From Flavobacterium frigidarium DSM 17623 (GTDB taxonomy: Bacteria; Bacteroidota; Bacteroidia; Flavobacteriales; Flavobacteriaceae), in NCBI RefSeq assembly GCF_000425505.1, contig NZ_KE384394.1, forward strand, positions 27,579 through 82,301: DNA of 54,723 nucleotides, in the 5' to 3' direction. A model generated the notes under the pieces. It searched no databases and was not told where the DNA came from. It saw only the letters and a list, made by a program, of their open reading frames with translations. The stretch's first letter is position 1, and each line of letters begins with the position of its first letter. A program made the position numbers and the translations under genes. Shown here piece after piece: positions 41,136 to 51,481 of this stretch.

Positions 41136-41365
41136 AAAAGACATTCCTTTCACCAAGAAAACAATAAATACTGAGAAGCTCGCTTTTACACAAAGCAAAA
41201 AAGAACAGTTACTAAATCCATTTAAATCTGCGTGCAAAAATTACACAATCAAAGTAAACGTTGCAAAGCATCAAATCCGTTTTCATCCGCGTTTTTGCTT
41301 TTGCAAATCCGCGTCATCCGCGTTCCATTGTGAGCTGTCAAGTTCCACTTTAAGATTTATAAAAA

Positions 41366-42076
41366 CTAAAACTTCAACTTAGTAAACTGCCAGTTCAACG
41401 TACTGAACAAAACCAACTCATTCCTTAAACAAGGCAATTCTAATATCACTTTCAGCGTTTCATGTGCCATCATAGTCCCAATCATTCCTGGCAAGGTTCC
41501 CAGAACACCATTCATGCTACAATTGGGCACATCCTTTGGATCGGGCGATTCAGGAAACAAGTCTCTAAGATTTTTACTTTTTCGATGATTAAAAACCGCA
41601 ACTTGCCCTTCAAAACCTAAAATACTTCCATAAATTAATGTTTTGTCGAGACTCACACAAGTATCGTTGACTAGATAGCGAGTCGCAAAATTATCAGAAC
41701 CATCTACTATAACATCGTAATCCTTTAAAATAGTAACAGCGTTTTCCTTGGTGACCTTTTCAGGTATCGCAATCACTTCAATCAAAGGATTTAATTTATG
41801 CAAAGTCGTTTTGGCAGTTTCAGCTTTCGACAACCCTACTTGATCTTCAGTATATAAAATCTGTCGGTGCAGATTGTGAATTTCGATGGTGTCAAAATCA
41901 ACGATGCCAATAGTGCCAACACCCGCTGTGGCGAGGTACTGGAGAATAGGACAACCCAAACCTCCCGCACCAATTACTAGAACTTTGGCTTTTTTAATCT
42001 TGGCTTGCCCAGCATCTCCAACTTCGGGTAACATGACTTGGCGGTTGTAACGTAAAAAATCTTGTATAATGCTCAT
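41366..42076 (-). CDS. thiF: ThiF-type adenylyltransferase for ThiS (HesA/MoeB/ThiF family)
   Basis: The 236 residues form the E1-like fold: N-terminal RYNRQVMLPEVGDAGQAKIK, ATP-binding GAGGLGCPILQYLATAGVG, and NFATRYLVNDTCVSLDKTLI. It should adenylate the C-terminal Gly-Gly of ThiS before sulfur transfer. The paired CxxC zinc ligands of E. coli ThiF/MoeB are not present. It is the last gene of the thi operon, 170 bases after thiH with repeat DNA in between. MoeB function cannot be excluded, but no molybdenum-cofactor genes are near. Confidence 0.87.
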   Translation of the reverse strand: MSIIQDFLRYNRQVMLPEVGDAGQAKIKKAKVLVIGAGGLGCPILQYLATAGVGTIGIVDFDTIEIHNLHRQILYTEDQVGLSKAETAKTTLHKLNPLIEVIAIPEKVTKENAVTILKDYDVIVDGSDNFATRYLVNDTCVSLDKTLIYGSILGFEGQVAVFNHRKSKNLRDLFPESPDPKDVPNCSMNGVLGTLPGMIGTMMAHETLKVILELPCLRNELVLFSTLNWQFTKLKF

Positions 42077-42233
42077 TTATTTTGAGTGATTAGTTATTAG
42101 TAACTAGTGATTAGCACTTAGTAAAAAAGTAATTTTTTAATAGTGAAAAGTGGAAAGTAAATGAGTTTTCAGTTTGGGCGCAGCATTATAAGCTAATTAA
42201 ACTGTACCGAAATCATCTTTTGCAATCAAGGAA

Positions 42234-42258
42234 TTCCTCCTTCGGGGGTTAGGAGGAA
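42234..42258. repeat. CCTCC/GGAGG hairpin repeat overlapping the thiH stop codon
   Basis: TTCCTCC pairs with GGAGGAA around TTCGGGGGTTA. The same kind of element (CTCC, TTCGGAGGGG, GGGGGAGG) occurs in front of thiH at 43525-43552. The last two Ser codons and the stop of thiH lie in it. Confidence 0.6.
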
Positions 42259-43364
42259 AAAGTTTTATCCCAATCTTTCCAAACGGGTTCGTAACCGCTA
42301 TTCGAAATTAAAGTGGCAATTTCTAGAGCAGAGCGTTCGTCACTTATTTCAAACTGTTCCAAGGATTGCGGATCAACTACATAACCGCCAGGATTCGTTT
42401 TAGAACCTGCGCTCATGCTTGTGGTTCCAATTGGGATAATGTTGTTTCTAAAGTTTTCATTCTCTCGAGTCGAAATCGAAATCTCTAAGTCTTCATTCCA
42501 TAAACGATAAGCACAAATCAACTGCGTCAAATCGCGGTCATCCATGATAAAATTAGGGGGAACCGTTCCTTCAGCCGGACGCAGCCTAGGAAACGAAACG
42601 GAGTACTTTGTTTGCCAATAGGTTCTTTGTAAATAATCCAGATGCAAAGCGTTAAAAAAACTATCTGTGCGCCAATCCTCAAGACCTAATAAAACTCCCA
42701 ATCCTATTTTGTGTATCCCCGCTTTCCCAATGCGGTCTGGAGTATCTAGTCTAAAGTCAAAGTTGGATTTCTTTCCCTTGGTGTGATACTTTTTATACAC
42801 ATCCTTATGATAAGTTTCTTGATACACTAACACCGAATACACACCAGCTTTATGCAAACGTTCATATTCTTCTTGGGACAAAGGTTGCACCTCAACCGAA
42901 ATAATTGAGAATTGATCTTTGATCACATCAATGGCGTTCAAAAAGTAATTGATATTTACCGTATAGTTAGCTTCACCAGCGACTAATAAAACATGATCAA
43001 AACCCGCTTCTTTAAGTGCAGCGACTTCTAATTTAATCTCAAAGTCCATTAATGTTTTTCGCTTGATTTTATTATCGAGACTAAAACCACAGTAAGTACA
43101 AATGTTTTGGCATTCGTTACTCACATACAAAGGAGCATACATTTGTATGGTTTTTCCAAAACGTTTTTTTGTCAGCTCATGTGTGAGTTGTGCCATTTCC
43201 TCTAAGTAAGGTTGCGCTGCAGGCGAAATCAAAGCTAAAAAATCATCTAGATCCCTTTTAGATTTGGCTAATGCTTGCTCCACTTGTTTTGAAGTACTGG
43301 CATAAATTTTAGATTGGATTTCGTCCCAATTGTATTTTTCGAAAGTAGATTTGAATGTTGTCAT
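42249..43364 (-). CDS. thiH: 2-iminoacetate synthase ThiH (radical SAM)
   Basis: It cleaves tyrosine to p-cresol and dehydroglycine for the thiamin thiazole. The 371 residues from MTTFKSTFEKYNWDEIQ contain the radical-SAM cluster motif CQNICTYCGF (CxxxCxxC) and further ThiH features (HVLLVAGEANYTVNINYFL, VLVYQETYHKDVYKKYH, VSFPRLRPAEGTVPP, TSMSAGSKTNPGGYV). The frame extends 66 bases upstream, but I take the internal ATG because it matches the family N terminus. ThiH instead of ThiO means tyrosine rather than glycine is the source. Confidence 0.94.
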   Translation of the reverse strand: MTTFKSTFEKYNWDEIQSKIYASTSKQVEQALAKSKRDLDDFLALISPAAQPYLEEMAQLTHELTKKRFGKTIQMYAPLYVSNECQNICTYCGFSLDNKIKRKTLMDFEIKLEVAALKEAGFDHVLLVAGEANYTVNINYFLNAIDVIKDQFSIISVEVQPLSQEEYERLHKAGVYSVLVYQETYHKDVYKKYHTKGKKSNFDFRLDTPDRIGKAGIHKIGLGVLLGLEDWRTDSFFNALHLDYLQRTYWQTKYSVSFPRLRPAEGTVPPNFIMDDRDLTQLICAYRLWNEDLEISISTRENENFRNNIIPIGTTSMSAGSKTNPGGYVVDPQSLEQFEISDERSALEIATLISNSGYEPVWKDWDKTFSS

Positions 43365-43524
43365 AAGCTTAAACGCAAAGTACGCTCCTATTTTTATCAC
43401 AAGATTCGCTAAGCTTGGCCTACCTAGCATTCTTACCTTGTGAAATTTATACTTGAATTGATCATCTTAAACGCGAAGCGTGCAAGGTTATCGAGCAGTT
43501 AATATAATTTTTATTGACGAAGTC

Positions 43525-43552
43525 TCCCCTCCTTCGGAGGGGTTGGGGGAGG
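43525..43552. repeat. CCCCTCC/GGAGGGG hairpin repeat between thiG and thiH
   Basis: CCCCTCC and GGAGGGG flank TTC, followed by GTTGGGGGAGG. It is GC-rich for this genome and resembles the copy at the thiH stop codon. It lies in the 192-base gap of the operon and could act as an mRNA-processing or stability hairpin. Confidence 0.65.
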
Positions 43553-43556
43553 ATAA

Positions 43557-44330
43557 TTAGTATAAAAACGACGTCAGCGGACTCGATGCCACGGCGTGCT
43601 TATATTGTTGTCCTAACCTGGCTTCGTATGCTTTTCTTCCAGCAATAACTGCTTCCTTAAAAGCTTCCGCCATTAATTTCGGATTTCCTGCGACTGCAAT
43701 AGCAGTGTTCACTAAAACAGCATCAGCGCCTAATTCCATAGCTTTTGCAGCATCTGAAGGTGCACCAATCCCGGCGTCGATAATTACGGGGACTTTGGAT
43801 TGTTCGATAATAATTTCGAGAAAATCGATTGTCTTAAGTCCTTTATTGCTCCCTATAGGCGAGCCCAAAGGCATCACGGCCGCTGTTCCAGCATCTTCTA
43901 GTCGCTTGCACAAAACAGGATCAGCATGAATGTACGGCAATACAATAAAACCAAGCTTGGCTAACTCCTCTGTAGCTCTCAACGTCTCGATGGCATCTGG
44001 CATCAAGTATTTAGGATCGGGGTGGATTTCTAACTTTAGCCAATTGGTTTCTAATGCTTCTCTGGCAAGTTGAGCAGCAAAAACAGCTTCTTTAGCGTTT
44101 CTAGCTCCAGATGTATTGGGCAATAGATTAATGTGTGAATGCTGTAAGTGTTTTAAAATGGCATCTGTTTCTGTTTCCAGATCAATGCGTTTTAAAGCTA
44201 CGGTGACCAACTCACTCGCTGAGGCTAGAATGGCTTCTTCCATTTGGACATTCGAACCAAATTTTCCCGTTCCTAAAAACAAGCGGGATTCTAATATTTT
44301 GTCACCTATTTTAAACAATGATGGTTCCAT
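43557..44330 (-). CDS. thiG: Thiazole synthase
   Basis: ThiG joins 1-deoxy-D-xylulose 5-phosphate, dehydroglycine and ThiS-thiocarboxylate into the thiazole. The 257 residues include [17 protein letters not shown], the Schiff-base Lys region [46 protein letters not shown], and the phosphate-binding [14 protein letters not shown] with [20 protein letters not shown]. It overlaps thiE by 20 bases. Confidence 0.96.
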   Translation of the reverse strand: MEPSLFKIGDKILESRLFLGTGKFGSNVQMEEAILASASELVTVALKRIDLETETDAILKHLQHSHINLLPNTSGARNAKEAVFAAQLAREALETNWLKLEIHPDPKYLMPDAIETLRATEELAKLGFIVLPYIHADPVLCKRLEDAGTAAVMPLGSPIGSNKGLKTIDFLEIIIEQSKVPVIIDAGIGAPSDAAKAMELGADAVLVNTAIAVAGNPKLMAEAFKEAVIAGRKAYEARLGQQYKHAVASSPLTSFLY

Positions 44331-44949
44331 AAAGGTCGTTTTTAAGTTGTTTGATTGTCTTTTTCTTATCTTCTGATTGTGTAATTAAACCCGAAACCGC
44401 AATACCATGGATACCGGTTTCCATTAACGCAGGAATGTCATCTAAACCAATTCCGCCAATCGCATATACTGGAGTTGTAAGTTCATTTTTCTTCATCTCA
44501 TTCAAAATCGTTTGGTAGCCTTCGAGACCTAAAATCGGACTCAAATTTTCCTTTGTAGTTGTAAATCGAAACGGACCTAATCCTATGTAATCGCATCCAT
44601 TTTGTATGTGGTTTTGAATATCTTCAAAAGTGTTTGCAGTAGCTCCAATGATTTTTGTGTCTCCTAAAATGCTTCGCGCTTCTTTGATTGACATATCAGT
44701 TAATCCCAGGTGGACGCCATCTGCCGCAATTTGTTGGGCGAGATAGACATTATCGTTGATGATGAAATTCGCTAGGTATTCCTCGCATAAAATTTTTGCG
44801 GCTTCCGCCAAAGCAAAAGTTGCGTCAACTGACTTATTCTTAAAACGAAGCTGAATCCATTTGCAACCGCCGTCTAATGCTTGATGGATATTTCTAGTTT
44901 GTTCCTCGACCGTGTTTCCTTGCGAGATGTATTGTAGTTTGTTAAACAT
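44311..44949 (-). CDS. thiE: Thiamine-phosphate synthase
   Basis: It couples HMP diphosphate with thiazole phosphate to thiamin phosphate. The 212 residues form a TIM barrel with the diphosphate and Mg sites [49 protein letters not shown] (19 residues, substrate loop), [15 protein letters not shown] and GIAVSGLI. It overlaps thiD by 8 bases and thiG by 20 bases, showing tight coupling. This is the canonical ThiE of the two related proteins in the operon. Confidence 0.94.
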   Translation of the reverse strand: MFNKLQYISQGNTVEEQTRNIHQALDGGCKWIQLRFKNKSVDATFALAEAAKILCEEYLANFIINDNVYLAQQIAADGVHLGLTDMSIKEARSILGDTKIIGATANTFEDIQNHIQNGCDYIGLGPFRFTTTKENLSPILGLEGYQTILNEMKKNELTTPVYAIGGIGLDDIPALMETGIHGIAVSGLITQSEDKKKTIKQLKNDLYGTIIV

Positions 44950-45697
44950 AATGATATCCTAGTTTGGTATGGTTTGACAATAGGTAATTTTCGATATAAA
45001 TTTTGGCATTTTTACAAGCATTCAAAACGTCTTGTTCTTTGCTAAGATTAGCCGTAATTGCCGATGATAATACGCAACCCGAACCGTGTTTTTCATATAT
45101 TTCGCTGTGATGCGGTTCAAGTCTAAAAAAGTGCTCTTTGGTATACAAATAATCAACTCCAGGTTCACCAGGATTATGACCACCTTTCAATAAAACAGCA
45201 CAATGTTCTGATAGTGTTTCGGCTATAGATTCAGGATCTGTTTCTTCTTTAGATAGTTTTATAATCTCATTGTAATTGGGCGTGATTAAATCTATTTCGC
45301 TTAAAATAAGTCGTAAAGACTCATAGTTTTTAATTTCTAAAAAATCAAATGTAGTAGAGGATTTCACAACGGTATCCCAGACAATTTGAGTTGCAGGAGA
45401 CAGTTGCTTAATAAGTGTAACAATGGTTCCTAAATAAAATAGCGAAGGAACAATCCCAATTTTAACAGCCTTAATTTTATAGGTATTAAAAAGCTTTTCT
45501 ATGGAACGTGTTGTGAATTCTAATGAAGTCCATTCTATTTCATAGAAATTGTTTTCTGTCTGGATTGTGTTTGCCGTATTGATAGCCAACCCATAGACTT
45601 TATGCTGTTCGAATGTTTTACAATCAGCCACAACTCCTGCACCTCCAGAAGGATCAAAACCAGCAATACTCAATACAAACGGGCGATTTTTTGACAT
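44942..45697 (-). CDS. thiD: Hydroxymethylpyrimidine/phosphomethylpyrimidine kinase
   Basis: ThiD phosphorylates HMP and HMP phosphate to the diphosphate used by ThiE. The 251 residues show VLSIAGFDPSGGAGVVADCK, YGLAINTANTIQTEN (a variant of the usual G-xxxT), AVKIGIVPSL, DLITPNYNEIIKLS, VLLKGGHN and the C-terminal ATP/anion site HGSGCVLSSAITANLSK. It overlaps the upstream TenI-like gene by 28 bases. Confidence 0.93.
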   Translation of the reverse strand: MSKNRPFVLSIAGFDPSGGAGVVADCKTFEQHKVYGLAINTANTIQTENNFYEIEWTSLEFTTRSIEKLFNTYKIKAVKIGIVPSLFYLGTIVTLIKQLSPATQIVWDTVVKSSTTFDFLEIKNYESLRLILSEIDLITPNYNEIIKLSKEETDPESIAETLSEHCAVLLKGGHNPGEPGVDYLYTKEHFFRLEPHHSEIYEKHGSGCVLSSAITANLSKEQDVLNACKNAKIYIENYLLSNHTKLGYHYV

Positions 45698-46263
45698 AAT
45701 TTAAAATTTTGTATGGGTTGATTAGTATTCCAAATACTTCCTAATAATGCGACATCATCAAAACCAAACTGAAATGTTTTTTCGATATTTTGGGCTGAAA
45801 TTCCACCTAAAGCGACTAGTTTCGTTTTAAAATTGGTGCGTTCGGCAATTGCTTTTTCAGCATCCAAATCAGATTTGTAATTGGGTTTAGAAATACTTTG
45901 ATGTATCGGACTTAAAAATGCGTATTCAAAACAATGGTCTAGTTTATTAAAATCAGCCATGGTATGTGTTGAAGTCGATTTGGCAAAATCATCTCGACTA
46001 TTTGTTGATTCCAGATCCAAAGTTGCTCTTGCGTTTTCAGTAAAATGAATGCGATTGATACCAAAATCCTGTGCTAATTGATGCTGCTGGTGTAAAACCA
46101 ATTGCGATCGATATTCGAGTTCAATTTTCGATAAAAACAGTTTCATGTCTTCCTCTGAAAAATCAGGTTTCCGCACATGAAGCAACTCCAATCCACACTC
46201 AAAAAGAGCGTGAATGGTGTTGATTTCATTTAGTATCGAAATTGGATTTGTGATTACAATCAT
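45670..46263 (-). CDS. ThiE/TenI-like protein (second copy)
   Basis: The 197 residues belong to the thiamin-phosphate-synthase superfamily: MIVITNPISILNEI, LELLHVRKPDFSEEDMKLFL, RIHFTENARATLDL, KSTSTHTMADFNKL and KTKLVALGGISAQNIEKTF. The ThiE Mg/diphosphate residues are altered: GATANT is STSTHT and the [12 protein letters not shown] loop is absent. It is thus more like TenI, the thiazole tautomerase, than a second ThiE. It is placed between thiC and thiD and overlaps thiD. Confidence 0.85.
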   Translation of the reverse strand: MIVITNPISILNEINTIHALFECGLELLHVRKPDFSEEDMKLFLSKIELEYRSQLVLHQQHQLAQDFGINRIHFTENARATLDLESTNSRDDFAKSTSTHTMADFNKLDHCFEYAFLSPIHQSISKPNYKSDLDAEKAIAERTNFKTKLVALGGISAQNIEKTFQFGFDDVALLGSIWNTNQPIQNFKLCQKIARLY

Positions 46264-46303
46264 AATCTTGACTCTTGGATCTTTATTCTATTTTCTTTTT
46301 GGA

Positions 46304-48130
<1,827 letters not shown>

Positions 48131-48371
48131 TTATATGTCTTAAAGGTTTGATTGTGTGTTTATGGAAGGCGGATTAACGCGGACTTAATTATTTGTACCA
48201 TCTGTTTTTATTGGGCGAGAATTGCACGCAGATTAAAAGGGTTTTTATAGATTTTTTAGTTTGTGTACTAGAATTTTTCTTTTCTTCCCAATAGTCTCTT
48301 GCTTTTGACTAATCACTCTTCACTAATTACTATTTACTAATCTACAATAGATAGCCCGCCCGAGCAGCCAA

Positions 48372-48578
48372 TTAGCCTCCTTGGGTTGCGGAAATAATTA
48401 AAACAGTATCGGTTTCTTTTAGGGGATGGGAATTCCAGTTGGATTTTGGAATTACGGTGTCGTTGATGGCTATAGCGATTCCTTTTTGTTTTTCGGGAAT
48501 TTCTAAGTCAAGAAGTGCCTGAACAGTTAGGTTACTGCTGGCAAAATGTTTGTTTTCGTTGTTGATTTTTAGTTCCAT
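48372..48578 (-). CDS. thiS: Sulfur-carrier protein ThiS
   Basis: This is a 68-residue ubiquitin-like beta-grasp protein ending in ATQGG. ThiF adenylates the terminal Gly-Gly, which then becomes a thiocarboxylate, the sulfur donor for ThiG. The middle part VQALLDLEIPEKQKGIAIAI and NDTVIPKSNW fits ThiS. It is the first gene after the TPP riboswitch. Confidence 0.93.
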   Translation of the reverse strand: MELKINNENKHFASSNLTVQALLDLEIPEKQKGIAIAINDTVIPKSNWNSHPLKETDTVLIISATQGG

Positions 48579-48655
48579 TCCTTTTGAATTTAGTATAGTT
48601 ATACTTTAGGAATGGCTAGAAGTTGTCCCAAAAAAGGGACTATGGAAGTCATCGT

Positions 48656-48738
48656 ACTTTTCCCTACGCTAGTATGAACTAGATCAGGTTCAGAGGGTAA
48701 TTCTCAGCCTACAAAGTTGTAGACACCCCTAAAGTGAA
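48656..48738 (-). ncRNA. TPP riboswitch of the thi operon
   Basis: On the minus strand the aptamer signature is clear: TTAGGGGTGTC, stem TACAACTTTGTA, GGCTGAGAATTACCC, TCTGAACCTGATC, then a variable stem (TAGTTCATACTA) and GCGTAGGGA. A downstream GTCCC / GGGAC hairpin with a T-rich loop (48624-48640) may belong to the expression platform. thiS starts about 80 bases after the aptamer. Confidence 0.95.
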
Positions 48739-48741
48739 CCA

Positions 48742-48749
48742 CAAATGTA
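48742..48749 (-). promoter_or_regulatory. -7 box of the thi operon
   Basis: TACATTTG on the minus strand, about 10 bases before the TPP aptamer. It has the same sequence and spacing as the box in front of the other TPP riboswitch. Confidence 0.65.
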
Positions 48750-48854
48750 AGGGTTTTTTTAGTTTGAAGATTTTTTTTTCAAGTTAAATTTTTATCATCA
48801 AATAGTAATTTTTGTGAAATCATCTAATATTGAGTAAAGAATAGCATGTGAAAA

Positions 48855-49427
48855 TCAGCTTTTTTTCCAGCATTTTTCGACGTGATCATTGACAATTCCT
48901 GTGGCTTGCATAAAAGCATACATGACCGTAGAACCGACAAATTTAAAGCCTCGTTTTTTTAAATCTTTGCTAATTTTATCAGAAAGTGGGGTAGTAGCAG
49001 GGACGTCTTTTAGCGTTTTTGGGGTGTTGATGAGTGGTTTCCCATCTGTAAATTCCCAAATATATTTGGAGAAAGAACCAAATTCATCTTGGATTTTAAG
49101 GAAATGCTGTGCGTTGGTTACAGCCGAATATACTTTGAGTTTGTTGCGAATTATGCCAGCATCTTGCAATAATTCGAGAATTTTATCGTCGCTGTAGGTA
49201 GCTATTTTTTTGTAATCGAATTGGTCAAAAGCAGCACGGAAATTTTCTCTTTTATTGAGAATAGTAATCCAACTCAAGCCTGCTTGAAAAGTTTCGAGTA
49301 ATAAAAATTCAAATAATGTAGCATCATCATAAACGGGCGTTCCCCATTCTTGATCGTGATATTCTTTATACAAATCGCTAGATAAACACCAGCCACATCT
49401 AGGCTTTTCGTCTGTGAAATTATTCAT
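48855..49427 (-). CDS. tag: DNA-3-methyladenine glycosylase I
   Basis: It removes 3-methyladenine from alkylated DNA. The 190 residues contain the zinc-site N terminus KPRCGWCLSSDLYKEYHDQE, WGTPVYDDATLFEFLLLETF, QAGLSWITILNKRENFRAAF and the C-terminal FKFVGSTVMYAFMQATGIVN with NDHVEKC (His and Cys zinc ligands). All Tag landmarks are present. It overlaps the queuosine-precursor transporter gene by 8 bases, so the two are translated together. Confidence 0.95.
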   Translation of the reverse strand: MNNFTDEKPRCGWCLSSDLYKEYHDQEWGTPVYDDATLFEFLLLETFQAGLSWITILNKRENFRAAFDQFDYKKIATYSDDKILELLQDAGIIRNKLKVYSAVTNAQHFLKIQDEFGSFSKYIWEFTDGKPLINTPKTLKDVPATTPLSDKISKDLKKRGFKFVGSTVMYAFMQATGIVNDHVEKCWKKS

Positions 49428-50067
49428 TGTGCAAGTATTTTTCGATTATAGAATGTCCCAAATAAATTAATGGAGTCAAGGCGATGGCGATGATAAGTTT
49501 TACAAAATAACCCGTAAATGCAGATGCTATAAAAACCTCTGTCGTCATTTTACCCGTCATCCAAAAAGCGATTCCTAAAACGATAAAGCTATCAAACAAT
49601 TGTGAGATGACAGTTGATCCTGTACTACGTAACCAGATCATTTTGTTACCCGTTTTGTTTTTTAGGAAATGAAAAACAGTGACATCGATTAGTTGAGAGA
49701 CCATGAAGGCGGTAATGCTCCCAACGATTATCCACAAACTTTGACCAAAAACACCGTTAAATTGGTTGTCAGATACGAGTCCGTCACCTGCAACGGCTGG
49801 AATTTGCATCGCTGCATAGATAATTACAAAGGTATAGGCAATAAGGCAAGCGGTTATTAGGGATAGTTTTTTGACGCCTTTCTCCCCAAAGTATTCATTG
49901 ATTAAATCAGTAGTAACAAATACGATGGGCCATGGTAAGATGCCTACGCTCATGAGGTAGGGACCAACTTGAATTAATTTCCCACCAATCAACTCGGCTA
50001 CAACAGCATTGGTGATGAATATTCCGGCTAGGATGATGTAAACGGTTTCTTTCTTGGATTGAAGCAT
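49420..50067 (-). CDS. Queuosine-precursor transporter (YhhQ/VUT family)
   Basis: The 215 residues from MLQSKKETVYIILAGIF have six predicted helices. Family motifs are LIGGKLIQVGPYLMSVGILP, WPIVFVTTDLINEYFG and SQLIDVTVFHFLKNKTG. YhhQ-type proteins import 7-cyano-7-deazaguanine or related queuosine precursors. A TTG at 50085 would extend the N terminus by six residues; the ATG is preferred. The gene overlaps tag. Confidence 0.88.
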   Translation of the reverse strand: MLQSKKETVYIILAGIFITNAVVAELIGGKLIQVGPYLMSVGILPWPIVFVTTDLINEYFGEKGVKKLSLITACLIAYTFVIIYAAMQIPAVAGDGLVSDNQFNGVFGQSLWIIVGSITAFMVSQLIDVTVFHFLKNKTGNKMIWLRSTGSTVISQLFDSFIVLGIAFWMTGKMTTEVFIASAFTGYFVKLIIAIALTPLIYLGHSIIEKYLHNE

Positions 50068-50335
50068 AAAAATTGTAAAACTCAAATTTAGTCTTTTATT
50101 TTTTTATTGAAAACCAAATTATTGCTGTATCGAAATGATTTATGGCTTATCATTTTTGATAGCATTTGGATGTTTTTAATATCATTCTGTAATAAATCAT
50201 TGTTTTTAAAGTATTTACAAACCCCAGTGTTTATTGGCTATTAGGATTAATCTTATATTATTTTTACAATTTGTACGATAAATATTAGGTTATATTGTTT
50301 TTTTTTTTTGATTTGTTCTCGGACGTCCAAAACCA

Positions 50336-50356
50336 CTTGTTAAATAGTTTAACAAG
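50336..50356. promoter_or_regulatory. 9-bp perfect inverted repeat before the second GLPGLI cluster
   Basis: CTTGTTAAA and TTTAACAAG are exact inverse copies separated by TAG, 22 bases before the ATG of the broken peptide frame. It could be an operator or an RNA hairpin. Apart from this, the 315-base gap from 50068 shows only AT-rich DNA. Confidence 0.55.
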
Positions 50357-50382
50357 GAAATAACCAAATTATTTTTAATGTT

Positions 50383-50640
50383 ATAAAAAAATTATTTTTT
50401 AGTGCGGCTTTAGTAGTCGCTTTTTCTTTAACTTCGTTTGCTTCTGAAAAAGAGGAGTTAAGTAAAAATGAAGTTATAACAAAGGTTGAAACAGAGCTTA
50501 AAACAAAGACTGAGGTCAAACATACAAAGCAGGAAGATGATACATGTGTAACTGTTGTCATCGAGTGGAATGATTATGGAGCAACTGAAGACGGAATGTA
50601 TTTGACGTTTAATAAAATTGAAATTCAAGTTTGTGTCTAG
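50383..50640 (+). pseudogene. Small secreted two-cysteine peptide gene with disrupted start
   Basis: The open frame reads KKLFFSAALVVAFSLTSFAS, a signal peptide, then a charged segment (EKEELSKNEVITKVETELK) and a domain with two Cys 28 residues apart, ending QVCV. The nearest ATG (50378) is two bases out of frame: ATG TTA TA AAA AAA TTA. Removing TA would give MLKKLFF, so a 2-base insertion probably broke the start. Translation from the near-cognate ATA cannot be excluded. It leads the cluster of two GLPGLI proteins and a receptor. Confidence 0.6.
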
Positions 50641-50711
50641 AATAAGTTAATTTTATAAGTAGTAGTCAGGAGCGGTTAACAGCTCCTGATTTTAAAAAAA
50701 AAAAAACATCT

Positions 50712-51476
50712 ATGAAATTTTATTTAGTTTTTGTCTGTTTGACTTTGTCCGGTGTTTCCTTTGCTCAAAAGAGCGTAAAAATCAGCTATGAGCAAAGAAT
50801 ACTATATAGCGATGTTTTTTTTAATCAAGTTCCTGAAAATGAAAGGGAAGAGCTTAAAAGAATCCTTTCTTTGCCAAATTATTTTGAGCTTACAAATAAT
50901 GGAGATTTTTCATTGTTTAAAAGCGTAAATTCAAAGGAAGAATTTATTGCTTCTAAAAAGGTTAATACGACTACTTCAATCCATAATGGATCTGTAATAA
51001 AACCATTTAAAATGTGGATTTTGAAGAATCATATTAAACGAAGTAACTTAGAGGATTTGCAAATCATGGATATGCATTATTATTATGAGAGTCCATTTAC
51101 TGATATTGACTTGATTTATGATAATAAAATAAAAAAGATTGATAATTATAGCTGTAAATCAGCTTATAGTATTTCGCCTTCAAAAGACACAATAAGATAC
51201 TGGTATACACAAGAAATTCCAATATTAGACGGTCCTTATACTATGACAACTATTCCTGGTTTGATATTAAGTGTCGAAGAAAAAAGGAAAGTGATTTATA
51301 TTACCAAAATTGAATTTTTTGATAAAAAAATAATTTTTGAAGATTTAGATAAAAAAATTCTTTTTGTAACGGCAGATGAATTAAAAAAAATAAAAGAGGA
51401 AATGTTGAAGCCAAAGTCATATACCGATGAAAATGGGGCAAAGCATACAACAGAAACAAAATATATCAAACCCTAA
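50712..51476 (+). CDS. GLPGLI-family secreted protein (second cluster, copy D)
   Basis: The 254-residue protein has a signal peptide (MKFYLVFVCLTLSGVSFAQ). In place of GLPGLI it reads TTIPGLILSVEEK, and the IDNYSCKSAYSISPS strand with RYWYTQEIPILDGP before it aligns with the family core. After the motif come EFFDKKIIFEDLDKK and a charged tail lacking the KGKTVSKEEYDKK ending of the first cluster. It is five bases before the next gene. Function unknown. Confidence 0.78.
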   Translation: MKFYLVFVCLTLSGVSFAQKSVKISYEQRILYSDVFFNQVPENEREELKRILSLPNYFELTNNGDFSLFKSVNSKEEFIASKKVNTTTSIHNGSVIKPFKMWILKNHIKRSNLEDLQIMDMHYYYESPFTDIDLIYDNKIKKIDNYSCKSAYSISPSKDTIRYWYTQEIPILDGPYTMTTIPGLILSVEEKRKVIYITKIEFFDKKIIFEDLDKKILFVTADELKKIKEEMLKPKSYTDENGAKHTTETKYIKP

Positions 51477-51481
51477 AATAA

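Noticed and set aside
40980..41382. Three overlapping frames in the gap after aat
   Set aside because: They are read through repeat copy E and the ATCCGCGT repeat; composition and lack of motifs argue against coding.
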